Numbered from the stretch's first letter, positions 10,785-23,117 are shown. The stretch is DNA of 64,000 bases from Methylobacteriaceae bacterium (GCA_947444195.1 CANEZL010000004.1:124001-188000), one strand, 5' to 3'. The notes: generated by a model not told the origin, from the letters alone. A program made the numbers and translations.

Positions 10785-11507
10785 TTGACGGACAAACCCA
10801 TGCGCACCGACGCCCCCGGCGCCCAGCCGGTGCCGGCCCTGTTCTTCGCCCGGGTGGAGCGGCGCTATCCCCAGGCCGAGGGCGCGCTGGAGATCCTGCG
10901 CGGGGCCGACCTCGCGATCTGGCCGGGCGAACTCGTCGCCCTCGTCGCACCCTCGGGCGCCGGCAAGTCGACGCTCCTGCATCTCGCCGGGCTTCTGGAA
11001 CGGCCGGACGGCGGCGAGGTCTTCGTGGGCGGCCAGCCGACCGCGGCGATGAGCGATGCCGAGCGCACCCGCTTCCGCCGGGAGGAGATGGGCTTCGTCT
11101 ACCAGTTCCATCACCTGCTGCCCGAGTTCTCGGCGCTGGAGAACGTGGTGATGCCCCAGCTCATCCGCGGCCTCTCGCGGGCGGAGGCGCGGGCGCGGGC
11201 GGCCGAGCTCCTCGGCTTCCTCGGGCTGAAGGACCGGCTGCCGCACCGGCCGGCGGAACTGTCCGGCGGCGAGCAGCAGCGCGTCGCCATCGCCCGCGCG
11301 GTGGCCAACGGGCCGCGCCTGCTGCTCGCCGACGAGCCCACCGGCAACCTCGACCCGCAGACGGCGGGCCACGTCTTCGGCATCCTCCTGTCCCTGGTGC
11401 GGGCCTCGGGGCTCGCGGCGCTGATCGCCACCCACAACATGGAACTCGCCGCCCGCATGGACCGCCGGGTGACCATCCGGGACGGGCTGATCCAGCAACT
11501 CGACTAA
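10785..11507 (+). CDS. lolD: lipoprotein-releasing ABC transporter ATP-binding protein
   Basis: Walker [59 protein letters not shown] start or ATG 10800. Confidence 0.93.
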   Translation: MTDKPMRTDAPGAQPVPALFFARVERRYPQAEGALEILRGADLAIWPGELVALVAPSGAGKSTLLHLAGLLERPDGGEVFVGGQPTAAMSDAERTRFRREEMGFVYQFHHLLPEFSALENVVMPQLIRGLSRAEARARAAELLGFLGLKDRLPHRPAELSGGEQQRVAIARAVANGPRLLLADEPTGNLDPQTAGHVFGILLSLVRASGLAALIATHNMELAARMDRRVTIRDGLIQQLD

Positions 11508-11740
11508 CCGGCCGCGAGGCAGGCGAGTCTGAGGCGGTACCCGCCATGTCTTCTTCAGCCTCGTCCGACGTCGGGTTAGCTATGATCAGTCTCTCGCCGA
11601 CCCACATCCGGCTCCAATAGAGCAGCGATCGATGTGATAGCTGCATTGCAGAAAAGCGCTCTGTTTGATCGCATGTTGGTTTGAAAATGAGTCTGCGAAA
11701 GTGCTAATTGCTTGCAAGCGATGGTCAGCGAGTATCGCAT

Positions 11741-12421
11741 ATGACGCTCTCTCAAGTTCAAATTATCCGCTCTTTGGCTGAGGGATTGGCATGGTTCGAG
11801 AAGGAACTGGCCTGGAATGTCGCTCCAGCTGAGTTAAGGCATCTGACGGGTCGCATCGGCGAACTCTACGCTGCGATGATTACACGCGGACAGATGGCTT
11901 TGAGCACCATGCAGCGCGGCTACGACGTCGTCAGCGCCGAGGGACAGCGCATTTCAGTGAAAACCGTCACCTCATCGAGTCACGTCAGTTTCAATAAGGC
12001 CACGCTCCACGAGGCAAGTCATGTGATGATTCTTCGGCTGAACGTCTCAGAGGGTGAAGCCTCGATCGAGGAGCTATTTCGGGGAAGTGTGGAGGAGTTG
12101 GTGCTTCTTTGCTCCCACGTCGGCAGCAATCTCCAATTTCCAATCAAGAAGCCCGCGTCCGACCCGATCGCTCTTGATGGGCTTGCGGTTACGGGAAGTG
12201 CTCAGATCGGGAAGCGGCGAGTCATCCAGTTCGAGAACGGATCGATCATTGTCGAGACGGAGGGGGTTAGAGAGCTTGTGACTAAACCGGTGCTGCGAAA
12301 GATTGCTCAGGAACGAGGAATTAGTCCGCTAAACAGTGCCGGCAACATGATGAATACGCGCCAGCTTGGCGCAGCCATTATCGCCTCCTCAACGAGTTCG
12401 GCTGCCCCATTTCCGGACTGA
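11741..12421 (+). CDS. DUF6998-like / PD-(D/E)XK-like protein of unknown function
   Basis: LRHLTGRIGELYAAMITRGQMAL..QRGYDVVSAEGQRISVKTVTSSSHVSFNKATLHEASHVMILRLN; visibly lower GC than neighbours. Confidence 0.6.
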   Translation: MTLSQVQIIRSLAEGLAWFEKELAWNVAPAELRHLTGRIGELYAAMITRGQMALSTMQRGYDVVSAEGQRISVKTVTSSSHVSFNKATLHEASHVMILRLNVSEGEASIEELFRGSVEELVLLCSHVGSNLQFPIKKPASDPIALDGLAVTGSAQIGKRRVIQFENGSIIVETEGVRELVTKPVLRKIAQERGISPLNSAGNMMNTRQLGAAIIASSTSSAAPFPD

Positions 12422-12510
12422 AGGTCAGGTGGACCCGATCCGTTGGATGCTCCCCGTTCAGATCTGCTTAACCATGTCCGGCATCTGCCGGTTCTCCACG
12501 CTTTCCATAA

Positions 12511-12525
12511 GAACAAAACAGGAAC
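12511..12525 (+). promoter_or_regulatory. LexA-type box GAAC-N7-GAAC
   Basis: GAACAAAACAGGAAC, lying between possible -35 TTTCCA (12502) and -10 CATACT (12525). Confidence 0.6.
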
Positions 12526-12557
12526 ATACTGGTTTCGTTCTTCAGGAGGCAGCCGAG

Positions 12558-12662
12558 ATGTTCAAGCGGATTGTCGTGACCGGCATGGCGGAGTTCATGG
12601 CGTTCGGTCTGCTCACGGTGGCGGTGGCGGCCTGGGGTGTAGCCCTGACCCCGATCCCCTAA
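12558..12662 (+). CDS. 34-aa single-TM small protein, candidate SidA-like SOS cell-division inhibitor
   Basis: MFKRIVVTGMAEFMAFGLLTVAVAAWGVALTPIP; SD AGGAGG 8 nt upstream of ATG; LexA-type box in promoter. Confidence 0.6.
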   Translation: MFKRIVVTGMAEFMAFGLLTVAVAAWGVALTPIP

Positions 12663-12695
12663 CGGCGCTTGTCGGGAATCGCGTTTCGTTCCCAT

Positions 12696-12710
12696 GTTCC
12701 GGGCTTGTTC
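12696..12710 (+). promoter_or_regulatory. LexA-type box GTTC-N7-GTTC upstream of dnaE
   Basis: GTTCCGGGCTTGTTC, within a cluster of four GTTC/GAAC half-sites (12688-12718). Confidence 0.45.
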
Positions 12711-12833
12711 ACAGGAACATCGTTGCGGGGCGGCGCCGGGAATCCGGTGGATATCGCCGCCGGTGCGGCGCCCCGGTGACAGACTCCTTGAGGCCGGACC
12801 GGCAACCTCTCCGGCCCCGCAGCAAGGTCCGTC

Positions 12834-16364
<3,531 letters not shown>

Positions 16365-16537
16365 GGGGCGCGCCTGTGCGCTTTGGCACCAAGCGGTTCA
16401 CATGCGAACCGAATGGTGCGGAGCGAAGCCGAATGGCCCTTGCCATTGTGCGGCGCAGCGTGAAATACCAGCGTGGTCGAGCGGCGATGGCGTCGCTGCC
16501 CGACTGCCCTTTCTGGGCGTTTCCTCCCTAGACTTCG

Positions 16538-16566
16538 GGCCGCTCCTTCGGGAGTGGCCTTTTTTA
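16538..16566 (+). terminator. Rho-independent terminator downstream of dnaE
   Basis: GGCCGCTCC-TTCG-GGAGTGGCC followed by TTTTTT. Confidence 0.85.
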
Positions 16567-16869
16567 TGCCCGGGCGGCGCCCCGCTCCCCACCGCGCCGG
16601 GCGCGCGCCGTGCTCGGCTCGGTGTCCGGGAGGGTCGTGTCGTCCCGGTGCCAGCGCGTCGTGCTGCCCACGCGCGTGCGCCGGATGAGCCCACGGGCCT
16701 CGAGGGCGAGGCAGGCGGCGAGGACGGCCGCGTTCCGGAGCCGCAACGGAACGCCCGCCCGCATCTTCAGGACGGACGTGCTGACGGGCTCGGCCGTGAC
16801 GGCCCGCAGGACGGCCTGCTCCAGATCGTTCGGCATAAGCGTGTCACCGGCCGAAATTGAATTGTCCAC
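16564..16869 (-). CDS. Small hypothetical protein, possible winged-helix
   Basis: MPNDLEQAVLRAVTAEPVSTSVLKMRAGVPLRLRNAAVLAACLALEARGLIRRTRVGSTTRWHRD; helix-rich with wHTH-like pattern. Confidence 0.5.
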   Translation of the reverse strand: MDNSISAGDTLMPNDLEQAVLRAVTAEPVSTSVLKMRAGVPLRLRNAAVLAACLALEARGLIRRTRVGSTTRWHRDDTTLPDTEPSTARARRGGERGAARA

Positions 16870-17024
16870 TATTTAATAGCACACATCCCGGATCCCGTCG
16901 AGATCGCGGCGGGCGGCGGGAACCCCGGGGACCCGGCGCTCACATCCCAGCGCGGATGCGGCACTCGCGCGCGTCTCCCGCGTTGACCGTGGGAGACGCG
17001 ACCCGACAACCGGAGGAGGCATCC

Positions 17025-17198
17025 ATGGCGACGCACTCGGCACAGTGGGAAGAGGGCAAGGCCGCCAAGAAGGCCGGCCAGCCCTACACCGCCGACCCCT
17101 ATCCGGCCGGCTCGCAGCGGAGCGCCGATTGGCTCGCGGGCTTCACCGACGACGAGCCGGAACAGAACGTGGACCGGCCCCAGCCCGGCGAGGGCTGA
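17025..17198 (+). CDS. Rmf/CrpP-like small protein
   Basis: MATHSAQWEEGKAAKKAGQPYTADPYPAGSQRSADWLAGFTDDEPEQ: G..A...G....PYP.G..R..W..G pattern; GGAGGAGG Shine-Dalgarno. Confidence 0.6.
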   Translation: MATHSAQWEEGKAAKKAGQPYTADPYPAGSQRSADWLAGFTDDEPEQNVDRPQPGEG

Positions 17199-17308
17199 TA
17201 CGATCTCCGCTCGATCGAAGCGGGGAGCGTATCGGCCGAGCCCGCGCGGCGCCTGAGCGGAGCCCAGATCCGCCATCCCGAGGGGATCGACCGGACCTGG
17301 CATGAGAC
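17196..17308 (+). repeat. Dispersed palindromic repeat, family 1 copy 2
   Basis: TGATACGATCTCCGCTCGATCGAAGCGGGGAGCGTATCGGCCGAGCCCGCGCGGCGCCTGAGC..; aligns along its length with 6682..6793. Confidence 0.85.
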
Positions 17309-17423
17309 CGCATTGTCCGATCGTGACCCGTGATCCCGCCGCGACCCTGTTGCGGCGGAGACGGCGCCGATGCACCACCCGCCGGACGCGGGTGAGCCTG
17401 CCCGCTCCAGCCCGAGAGCGCGC

Positions 17424-17855
17424 ATGTCCTTCACTTCCTGCCTGATCGTGATGCTCGGCGGCGCCCTCGGCACGCTCGCCCGCTACGCGATCTCGGTTCT
17501 GGCGCAGCCGCTCAGCCGCGACCTGCCCTGGGGCACCATCCTCATCAACGTCGCGGGCTCCTTCGCCATCGGCCTGTTCGGAACCCTGACCCTGGCGCAG
17601 GGCCGCTATCCCGCCTCGGAGAACCTGCGCCTGTTCGTGATGATCGGCCTGTGCGGCGGCTTCACCACCTTCTCCTCCTTCAGCCTCCAGACCCTCGACC
17701 TCCTGCGCGGCGGCGCCGTGATACGGGCGGGCGTCAACGTCGCCGCCTCGGTGCTCCTCTGCCTCCTCGCCGTGGCGGCCGGCCACGCCGCCGCCGCGCG
17801 TCTCAACGGCGGCGCGACGCAGGTCGCCCAGATCACGATCGAGGAGGAGGCCTGA
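17424..17855 (+). CDS. crcB: CrcB family fluoride channel
   Basis: [51 protein letters not shown]. Confidence 0.93.
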   Translation: MSFTSCLIVMLGGALGTLARYAISVLAQPLSRDLPWGTILINVAGSFAIGLFGTLTLAQGRYPASENLRLFVMIGLCGGFTTFSSFSLQTLDLLRGGAVIRAGVNVAASVLLCLLAVAAGHAAAARLNGGATQVAQITIEEEA

Positions 17856-17989
17856 ACGTGGTCGTCCGCCATCGCCGCACGGGGCTTCCGGCCCGGCGGG
17901 CGGGTGTGCTGTCGCGGAGACATCCCCGAGAACTCGCCCGACATCCGGCGTCGGCCGCGTTGACCGCATGCCCCGGCCGCTTATCAAGG

Positions 17990-18165
17990 CGGTGACGGTT
18001 TCCTTCGGGAATCAAAAGGGAACGCGGTGAGGGGAAACCCGATGCCGCGGCTGCCCCCGCAACTGTGAGCGGCGAGCCTTCCGCCACCATGTCACTGGGC
18101 GCCTCGCCCGGGAAGACGGTGAGAGGGCAGCGACCCGCGAGCCAGGAGACCTGCCGTCAGCCGTG
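17990..18165 (+). promoter_or_regulatory. Cobalamin (AdoCbl) riboswitch
   Basis: Canonical conserved segments: AAAAGGGAA, GCCGCGGCTGCCCCCGCAACTGTGA, CACTGGG..CGGGAAG, GCGAGCCAGGAGACCTGCC. Confidence 0.93.
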
Positions 18166-18367
18166 GTCACACGCGAAACGCGCCGGGCGGGGTGTCCTGG
18201 CGGGTGTCGAGGCACCGCCCATCCCGCGAGGAGGCGGTCCGCCGAGGCCTCGTTCGCGGTGACGTGCCACAGGGCCGACCGCGCCGCCGCCGATGTCCGT
18301 CTCGATGCCGACCTCCGCCCGGAGACAGCCGCGCCCTGCGCGCGCGCCGCTTCCGTTGCCGAAGAAT

Positions 18368-18382
18368 TGTAACATTGTTACA
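18368..18382. promoter_or_regulatory. Perfect 15-bp palindrome, candidate operator
   Basis: TGTAACA-T-TGTTACA, 54 bp upstream of the TonB receptor start. Confidence 0.45.
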
Positions 18383-18435
18383 TTGGGGCTCGAACAACTC
18401 GGCTGGGCGCCGCGCCCCAATCGTGATCCCGCACC

Positions 18436-20628
18436 ATGCAGACCGCCCGCTCCCCCCGTCACGGCCGCCTGCGCCGGCTGGCGCCCCCCGGCACGCTCGC
18501 CCTGACCCTCCTGGCCGGCGGCGCTGCCGCCCAGGAGACCGTGACCCTCGATCAGCTCTCGGTGGAGGGGGAGGGCGCGGTCAGCCTCACCCGCGCCGCG
18601 CCCGTCGGCCTGAACCTGCGCACGCCGGACCGCGCCGCGAGCCGGCTCGGCCTGACGCCCCTCGAGACGCCGGCCAGCGTCGACATCGTCTCCGGCGAGA
18701 CCGCGCGCCTGCGCGGGCAGGACACGATCGCGGATGCCGTGACCCAGGACGCCACCGGAATCACCACCATCGCCTCCCCCGGCAACGGCAACGGCGCCTT
18801 CACGGCGCGGGGCTTCGCCGGCCCCAACTCGATCCAGCAGCTCTACGACGGCACCCGCTTCTACGTGGGCGCCAACACCGTGACCTTCCCGTTCGACACC
18901 TGGAACGTCGAGCGCATCGAGGTGCTGCGCGGGCCCGCCTCGGTGCTCTACGGCGACGGCGCCATCGGCGGCGTGATCAACGTGGTGCCCAAGAAGCCGA
19001 CCTTCGTCTCCGTGAACGCGGCCCGCGCCGTGATCGGCACCGACGGCGTGGCCCGCCTCGCCCTCGATTCGGGCGGCGCCATCGGCCGGGAGAGCTTCGG
19101 CGAGACCTTCGCCTATCGCCTGAACGTCAGCGGCAACCGCGCCGACGGCTGGGTCCATCCGGTGGGCGACTTCCGCAACCTCGCGGTCTCGGCCGCCCTC
19201 CTGTTCCGGCCGAGCGCGGACCTCGCGGTCACCCTCAGCCACGACCTCGGCTACCAGGAGCCCGCGCGCTACTGGGGCACGCCCCTCGTCGAGGGCCGCA
19301 TCACCGATCTCGTGCGCTTCCGAAACTACAACGTCCTCGACCCGAAGATCACCTGGGCCGACAACTGGACGCAGTTCAGGACGGAATGGACGCCGTCCGC
19401 CGACGTGACGATCCGCAACACCGCCTACCGCCTCACCAGCCGCCGACACTGGCTCGACGTGGAGCAGTACGCCTTCAACCGGGGCACGGGTCTCGTCGAC
19501 CGCTCCGATTACCTGGAGATCTACCACAGCCAGGAACAGGTCGGGAACCGCTTCGATGCCGCCTTCAGGGGCAGCCTGTTCGGGTTCCGCAACGCGTTCC
19601 TGGCCGGTTTCGACGTGAACCGCATCGATTTCCGCCACACCAACAACTTCACCTTCGACAAATCCGACAGCGTGCCGCTGGCCGGCGGCTCTCTCGGCCT
19701 GTTCCCGCAGGACGGGCGGGCGAGCCCGGCCTACGCCACGCGCACGACGCAGGCCTCGGTCTTCGCCGAGAACCGGCTGATCCTCACCGACCGGCTCTCC
19801 CTCCTCGCGGGGGTGCGCTTCGACGCGCCGACGCTGCAGCGGGACGACCTGCGCTCGGGCGCGCAGTTCGAGCGCACCTACAGGTCCCTCGGCTACCGCT
19901 TCGGCCTCGTCTACAACCCGACGCCGGACACGGCGCTCTACGCCCAGTACAGCTTCGCCACCGATCCGGTGAACAGCCTGATCACCTTGAACCAGTCGCT
20001 TGCCGGCTTCAGGCTCGCCACCGGCGATCAGGTCGAGATCGGCGCCAAGGGGCTCGCCTTCGACGGCGCCCTGGAATGGACCCTCGCGGGCTACCGCATC
20101 GTCAAGGGCGACCTGATCTCCCGGCTGCCGGGCAGCGCCGCCGTGGGCGTCCAGGTCGGGAGCCAGTCCTCGCAAGGGGTGGAGTTCGCGCTGGGCTGGC
20201 GCGTGGCCCCGGGCTGGCGCCTCGACGGGAACCTCGCCCTGCTCCACGCCCAGTACGACAGCTTCAGCCAGATCGTGGATGGGGCGGCGGTCTCGTACGC
20301 CGGAAGGCAGCCGATCGACGTGCCGGAGCGGGTGGCCAACCTCTGGCTGACCTTCGACGGCGTCCGCGACTGGACCGCGCGCCTCGGCCTGCAGAACGTC
20401 GGCGAGACCTACAGCGACTTCGGCAACACGGCGCGACGCCCGGCCTACAACCTCGTCAACGCCGTGCTCGACCATCAGGTCACGGCCGATTCGCGCCTGA
20501 GCCTGCGCCTCTACAACCTGTTCGACAAGGTCTACGCCATCTCGGGCAACGCGGTGAACGGGGTCGGCACCAACTGGCTGCTCGGGCGTCCGCGCTCCGT
20601 CGAGGTCGCCTACACCGTGACGTGGTGA
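18436..20628 (+). CDS. TonB-dependent receptor (siderophore-receptor-like)
   Basis: Signal peptide, plug (VERIEVLRGPASVLYGDGAIGGVINVVPKKP), C-terminal beta-barrel ending in VEVAYTVTW. Confidence 0.92.
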   Translation: MQTARSPRHGRLRRLAPPGTLALTLLAGGAAAQETVTLDQLSVEGEGAVSLTRAAPVGLNLRTPDRAASRLGLTPLETPASVDIVSGETARLRGQDTIADAVTQDATGITTIASPGNGNGAFTARGFAGPNSIQQLYDGTRFYVGANTVTFPFDTWNVERIEVLRGPASVLYGDGAIGGVINVVPKKPTFVSVNAARAVIGTDGVARLALDSGGAIGRESFGETFAYRLNVSGNRADGWVHPVGDFRNLAVSAALLFRPSADLAVTLSHDLGYQEPARYWGTPLVEGRITDLVRFRNYNVLDPKITWADNWTQFRTEWTPSADVTIRNTAYRLTSRRHWLDVEQYAFNRGTGLVDRSDYLEIYHSQEQVGNRFDAAFRGSLFGFRNAFLAGFDVNRIDFRHTNNFTFDKSDSVPLAGGSLGLFPQDGRASPAYATRTTQASVFAENRLILTDRLSLLAGVRFDAPTLQRDDLRSGAQFERTYRSLGYRFGLVYNPTPDTALYAQYSFATDPVNSLITLNQSLAGFRLATGDQVEIGAKGLAFDGALEWTLAGYRIVKGDLISRLPGSAAVGVQVGSQSSQGVEFALGWRVAPGWRLDGNLALLHAQYDSFSQIVDGAAVSYAGRQPIDVPERVANLWLTFDGVRDWTARLGLQNVGETYSDFGNTARRPAYNLVNAVLDHQVTADSRLSLRLYNLFDKVYAISGNAVNGVGTNWLLGRPRSVEVAYTVTW

Positions 20629-20640
20629 GACGGGGCCGGT

Positions 20641-22093
20641 GATCCGCAAGCGCCTGAAGCGGTGGCTCCATCTCGGCCACCGCTGGCTCGGCATCGTGAC
20701 CTGCCTGCTCTTCGCGACGTGGTTCGTCTCGGGGCTGGTGATGCTCCATGTCGGCTTCCCCGCCCTGAGCGAGGACGCGCGCCGCGCCGGCCTGCCCGCC
20801 CTCGACTGGGCGCAGGTCCGGCTCTCGCCGGAGGAGGCGCTGGCGGCGGCGGGCGCGGACCGCTTCCCCCGCGACCTGCGCCTCGCCATGCTCGACCGCC
20901 GGGCGGTCTACCGGATCACCGACTGGGACGGCTCGATCCGCACCCTCTCGGCGCTGGACGGCGCGCCTGTCGCCGGGGTCGATGCCGCGACCGCCCGCGC
21001 GGTCGCGGCGCACGACCCGCGCGCGGTACGCCCCGCGAGCCTCGGCACGGTGGCGCGCGACCAGTGGAGCGTGACGGCGCGCTACGATCCCCTCCGGCCG
21101 TTCCATCTCGTGGGGCTGGGCGACGCGGCCGAGACCCGCCTCTACGTCTCGGCGCGCACGGGCGCGGTCGCCCTCGACACCACGGGCCGCGAGCGTTTCT
21201 GGAACTGGTTCGGGGCGATCCCGCACTGGATCTACCTGACCCCCTTGCGGGCGCAGGCGGAGCTCTGGCGCGACGTGGTGCTCTGGGTCTCGGGCGTCGC
21301 GGCCGCCGCCGCCGTCAGCGGATTCTGGATCGGGCTGCTGCGCCTGCGCCCGCGGCGGCGCTACCGGGACGGGCGCGCGACGCCCTATCGCGGCTGGATG
21401 GCGTGGCACCACCTCGCCGGCACCGTCGGCGGGGTCACGCTCCTCGCCTTCATCGCGAGCGGCTGGCTCTCGGTGAACCCCAACCGCTGGTTCGGGCCGC
21501 GGGCGCCGAGCCAGGAGATGCTGGAGCGCTACGCGGGCGCGACCGCGCCGCGCTTCGCCCCAGGCGTGGCCGCGCTTCGCGCCGCCTGCCCCGAGGTGGT
21601 CGAGCTCCGCTTCGGCCATCTCGGCGGCAGGCGGCTCGCCGTGGCTGCCTCGCGCGGCGATACCGTGTCGTGCTTCGGGGACGATGCGCTCGGCCTCGCG
21701 CGCCTCACGGCCGCGGCCCGCCTGCTGCTGCCGGAGGCCGGGGCCCCACGCGTCACGCGCCTCGAGGAGGAGGACGCCTACTGGTACGGGCCCCGCGACA
21801 CGCGCCCGCTCCCGGTCCTGCGGGCGGTCTTCGCCGATCCGGACGCGACGTGGTTCCACATCGATCCGCGCACCGGCGAGATCCTCAACCGCGCGGACCG
21901 CAGCGCGCGCCTCTACCGCTGGCTGTTCAGCGCCGCCCATACCTGGGATCTCGGCATCCTGCTGCGGCACCCGCCGGCCCGGGACATCGTGGTCTGGCTG
22001 CTCTCCGCCCTCGGCCTCGCCACCGCCCTGTCCGGCATCGTCCTCGGCTGGCGCCGGCTGCGCAGGCGCGCGGTCCGGCCTGTCCCCGCCTGA
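20641..22093 (+). CDS. PepSY-domain / PepSY-associated TM protein
   Basis: MIRKRLKRWLHLGHRWLGIVTCLLFATWFVSGLVMLHVGFP..; repeated TM-PepSY layout; directly downstream of the receptor (GTG start near 20641). Confidence 0.82.
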
Positions 22094-22196
22094 TGGCGAG
22101 CGGATGGGCGACCGCGGGCCGGTTCTGGCATCCCCTCGCCCCGCAGGTGAGGGGATGCGCACGGGGGCGCGGCGATTGCCTGGAGGATCCGCGCGG

Positions 22197-22514
22197 CTAC
22201 TCGTCCTCGCCGAAGCGGTTGGCGAGGAGCGCCTCGATCGCCTCCATGCAGGCCTGCGCGTCGTTGCCGGCCGCGGTGACGATGATGGAGGTGCCCTGGG
22301 CCGCGCCCAGGGTGAGGAGGCCCATGATCGAGCGCCCGCCCACCGTCTCGCCCGCGCGGGTCACGGTCACCGCCGCATCGAAGCGCTCCACCGTCTGGAC
22401 GAACTTGGCGGAGGCGCGGGCGTGGAGGCCGCGGCGGTTGATGATCGGGAGCGTCCGCAGGAGGCCTCCTTCCGGAACGGGCGGCAGGTCGTCCGTTTCG
22501 TAGAGATCGTCCAT
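22197..22514 (-). CDS. ptsH: HPr family phosphocarrier protein
   Basis: NRRGLHARASAKFVQTVERF..GRSIMGLLTLGAAQGTSI. Confidence 0.93.
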   Translation of the reverse strand: MDDLYETDDLPPVPEGGLLRTLPIINRRGLHARASAKFVQTVERFDAAVTVTRAGETVGGRSIMGLLTLGAAQGTSIIVTAAGNDAQACMEAIEALLANRFGEDE

Positions 22515-22715
22515 CGCTGCGGCGCGCCTCGTTGGGAAGCCGCGCGAGCGGGCCCCGCGTCGGCGGACGGACCGGCCGTCGTGGATCGTGCCTAGCCGGT
22601 TCGCGGCAGGGACGGAAGTGGTTTCGCGGGCGACCCGGTGACGCCGTCGGGCCCCCGACAACCCCCGGACCGCGCGCCGCGGGCGTTCCGGGAGGCGGGA
22701 TCCCGCGGGCGGCCT

Positions 22716-23117
22716 CTACTTGCCGGCGAGCACCCGCGAGGCGACGTTGATGTACTTGCGCCCCGCCTCCTGGGCGTGGAGCACCGCGTCCCCGAGGGAT
22801 TCCTCGTCGCGGACGCTGGCGAGCTTGATCAGCATCGGCAGGTTGATCCCGGCGACCACCTCGACGGCGCCGCCGTTCATACAGGAGAGGGCGAGGTTCG
22901 ACGGCGTGCCGCCGAACATGTCGGTGAGCACCACCACGCCGGTGCCCGTGTTCACGCGGCCGACCGCGGACATGATGTCCCGCCGCCGCATCTCCATGTC
23001 GTCCTCCGGGCCGATCGTGATGGTCTCGATCTGCTCTTGGGGGCCGACCACATGCTCCAACGCGGCCTTGAACTCGGTCGCGAGCAAGCCGTGGGTGACG
23101 AGCACCATGCCAATCAT
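22716..23117 (-). CDS. PTS IIA component (mannose-family EIIA)
   Basis: MIGMVLVTHGLLATEFKAALEHVVGPQEQIETI..VVLTDMFGGTPSNLA. Confidence 0.92.
   Translation of the reverse strand: MIGMVLVTHGLLATEFKAALEHVVGPQEQIETITIGPEDDMEMRRRDIMSAVGRVNTGTGVVVLTDMFGGTPSNLALSCMNGGAVEVVAGINLPMLIKLASVRDEESLGDAVLHAQEAGRKYINVASRVLAGK

Noticed and set aside
16395-16412. GGTTCACATGCGAACC as a LexA box
   Set aside because: Inverted half-sites with 6-nt spacing, not the direct GTTC-N7-GTTC form; better explained as an RNA stem.
17340-17423. Possible fluoride riboswitch upstream of crcB
   Set aside because: Region holds CGATG and CCGCC-like bits but not the ordered GGNGAUGG..GCUGAUGNCUCCUAC pattern.
18157-20889. 910-aa minus-strand ORF opposite the TonB receptor
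   Set aside because: Antisense artefact over riboswitch and receptor.
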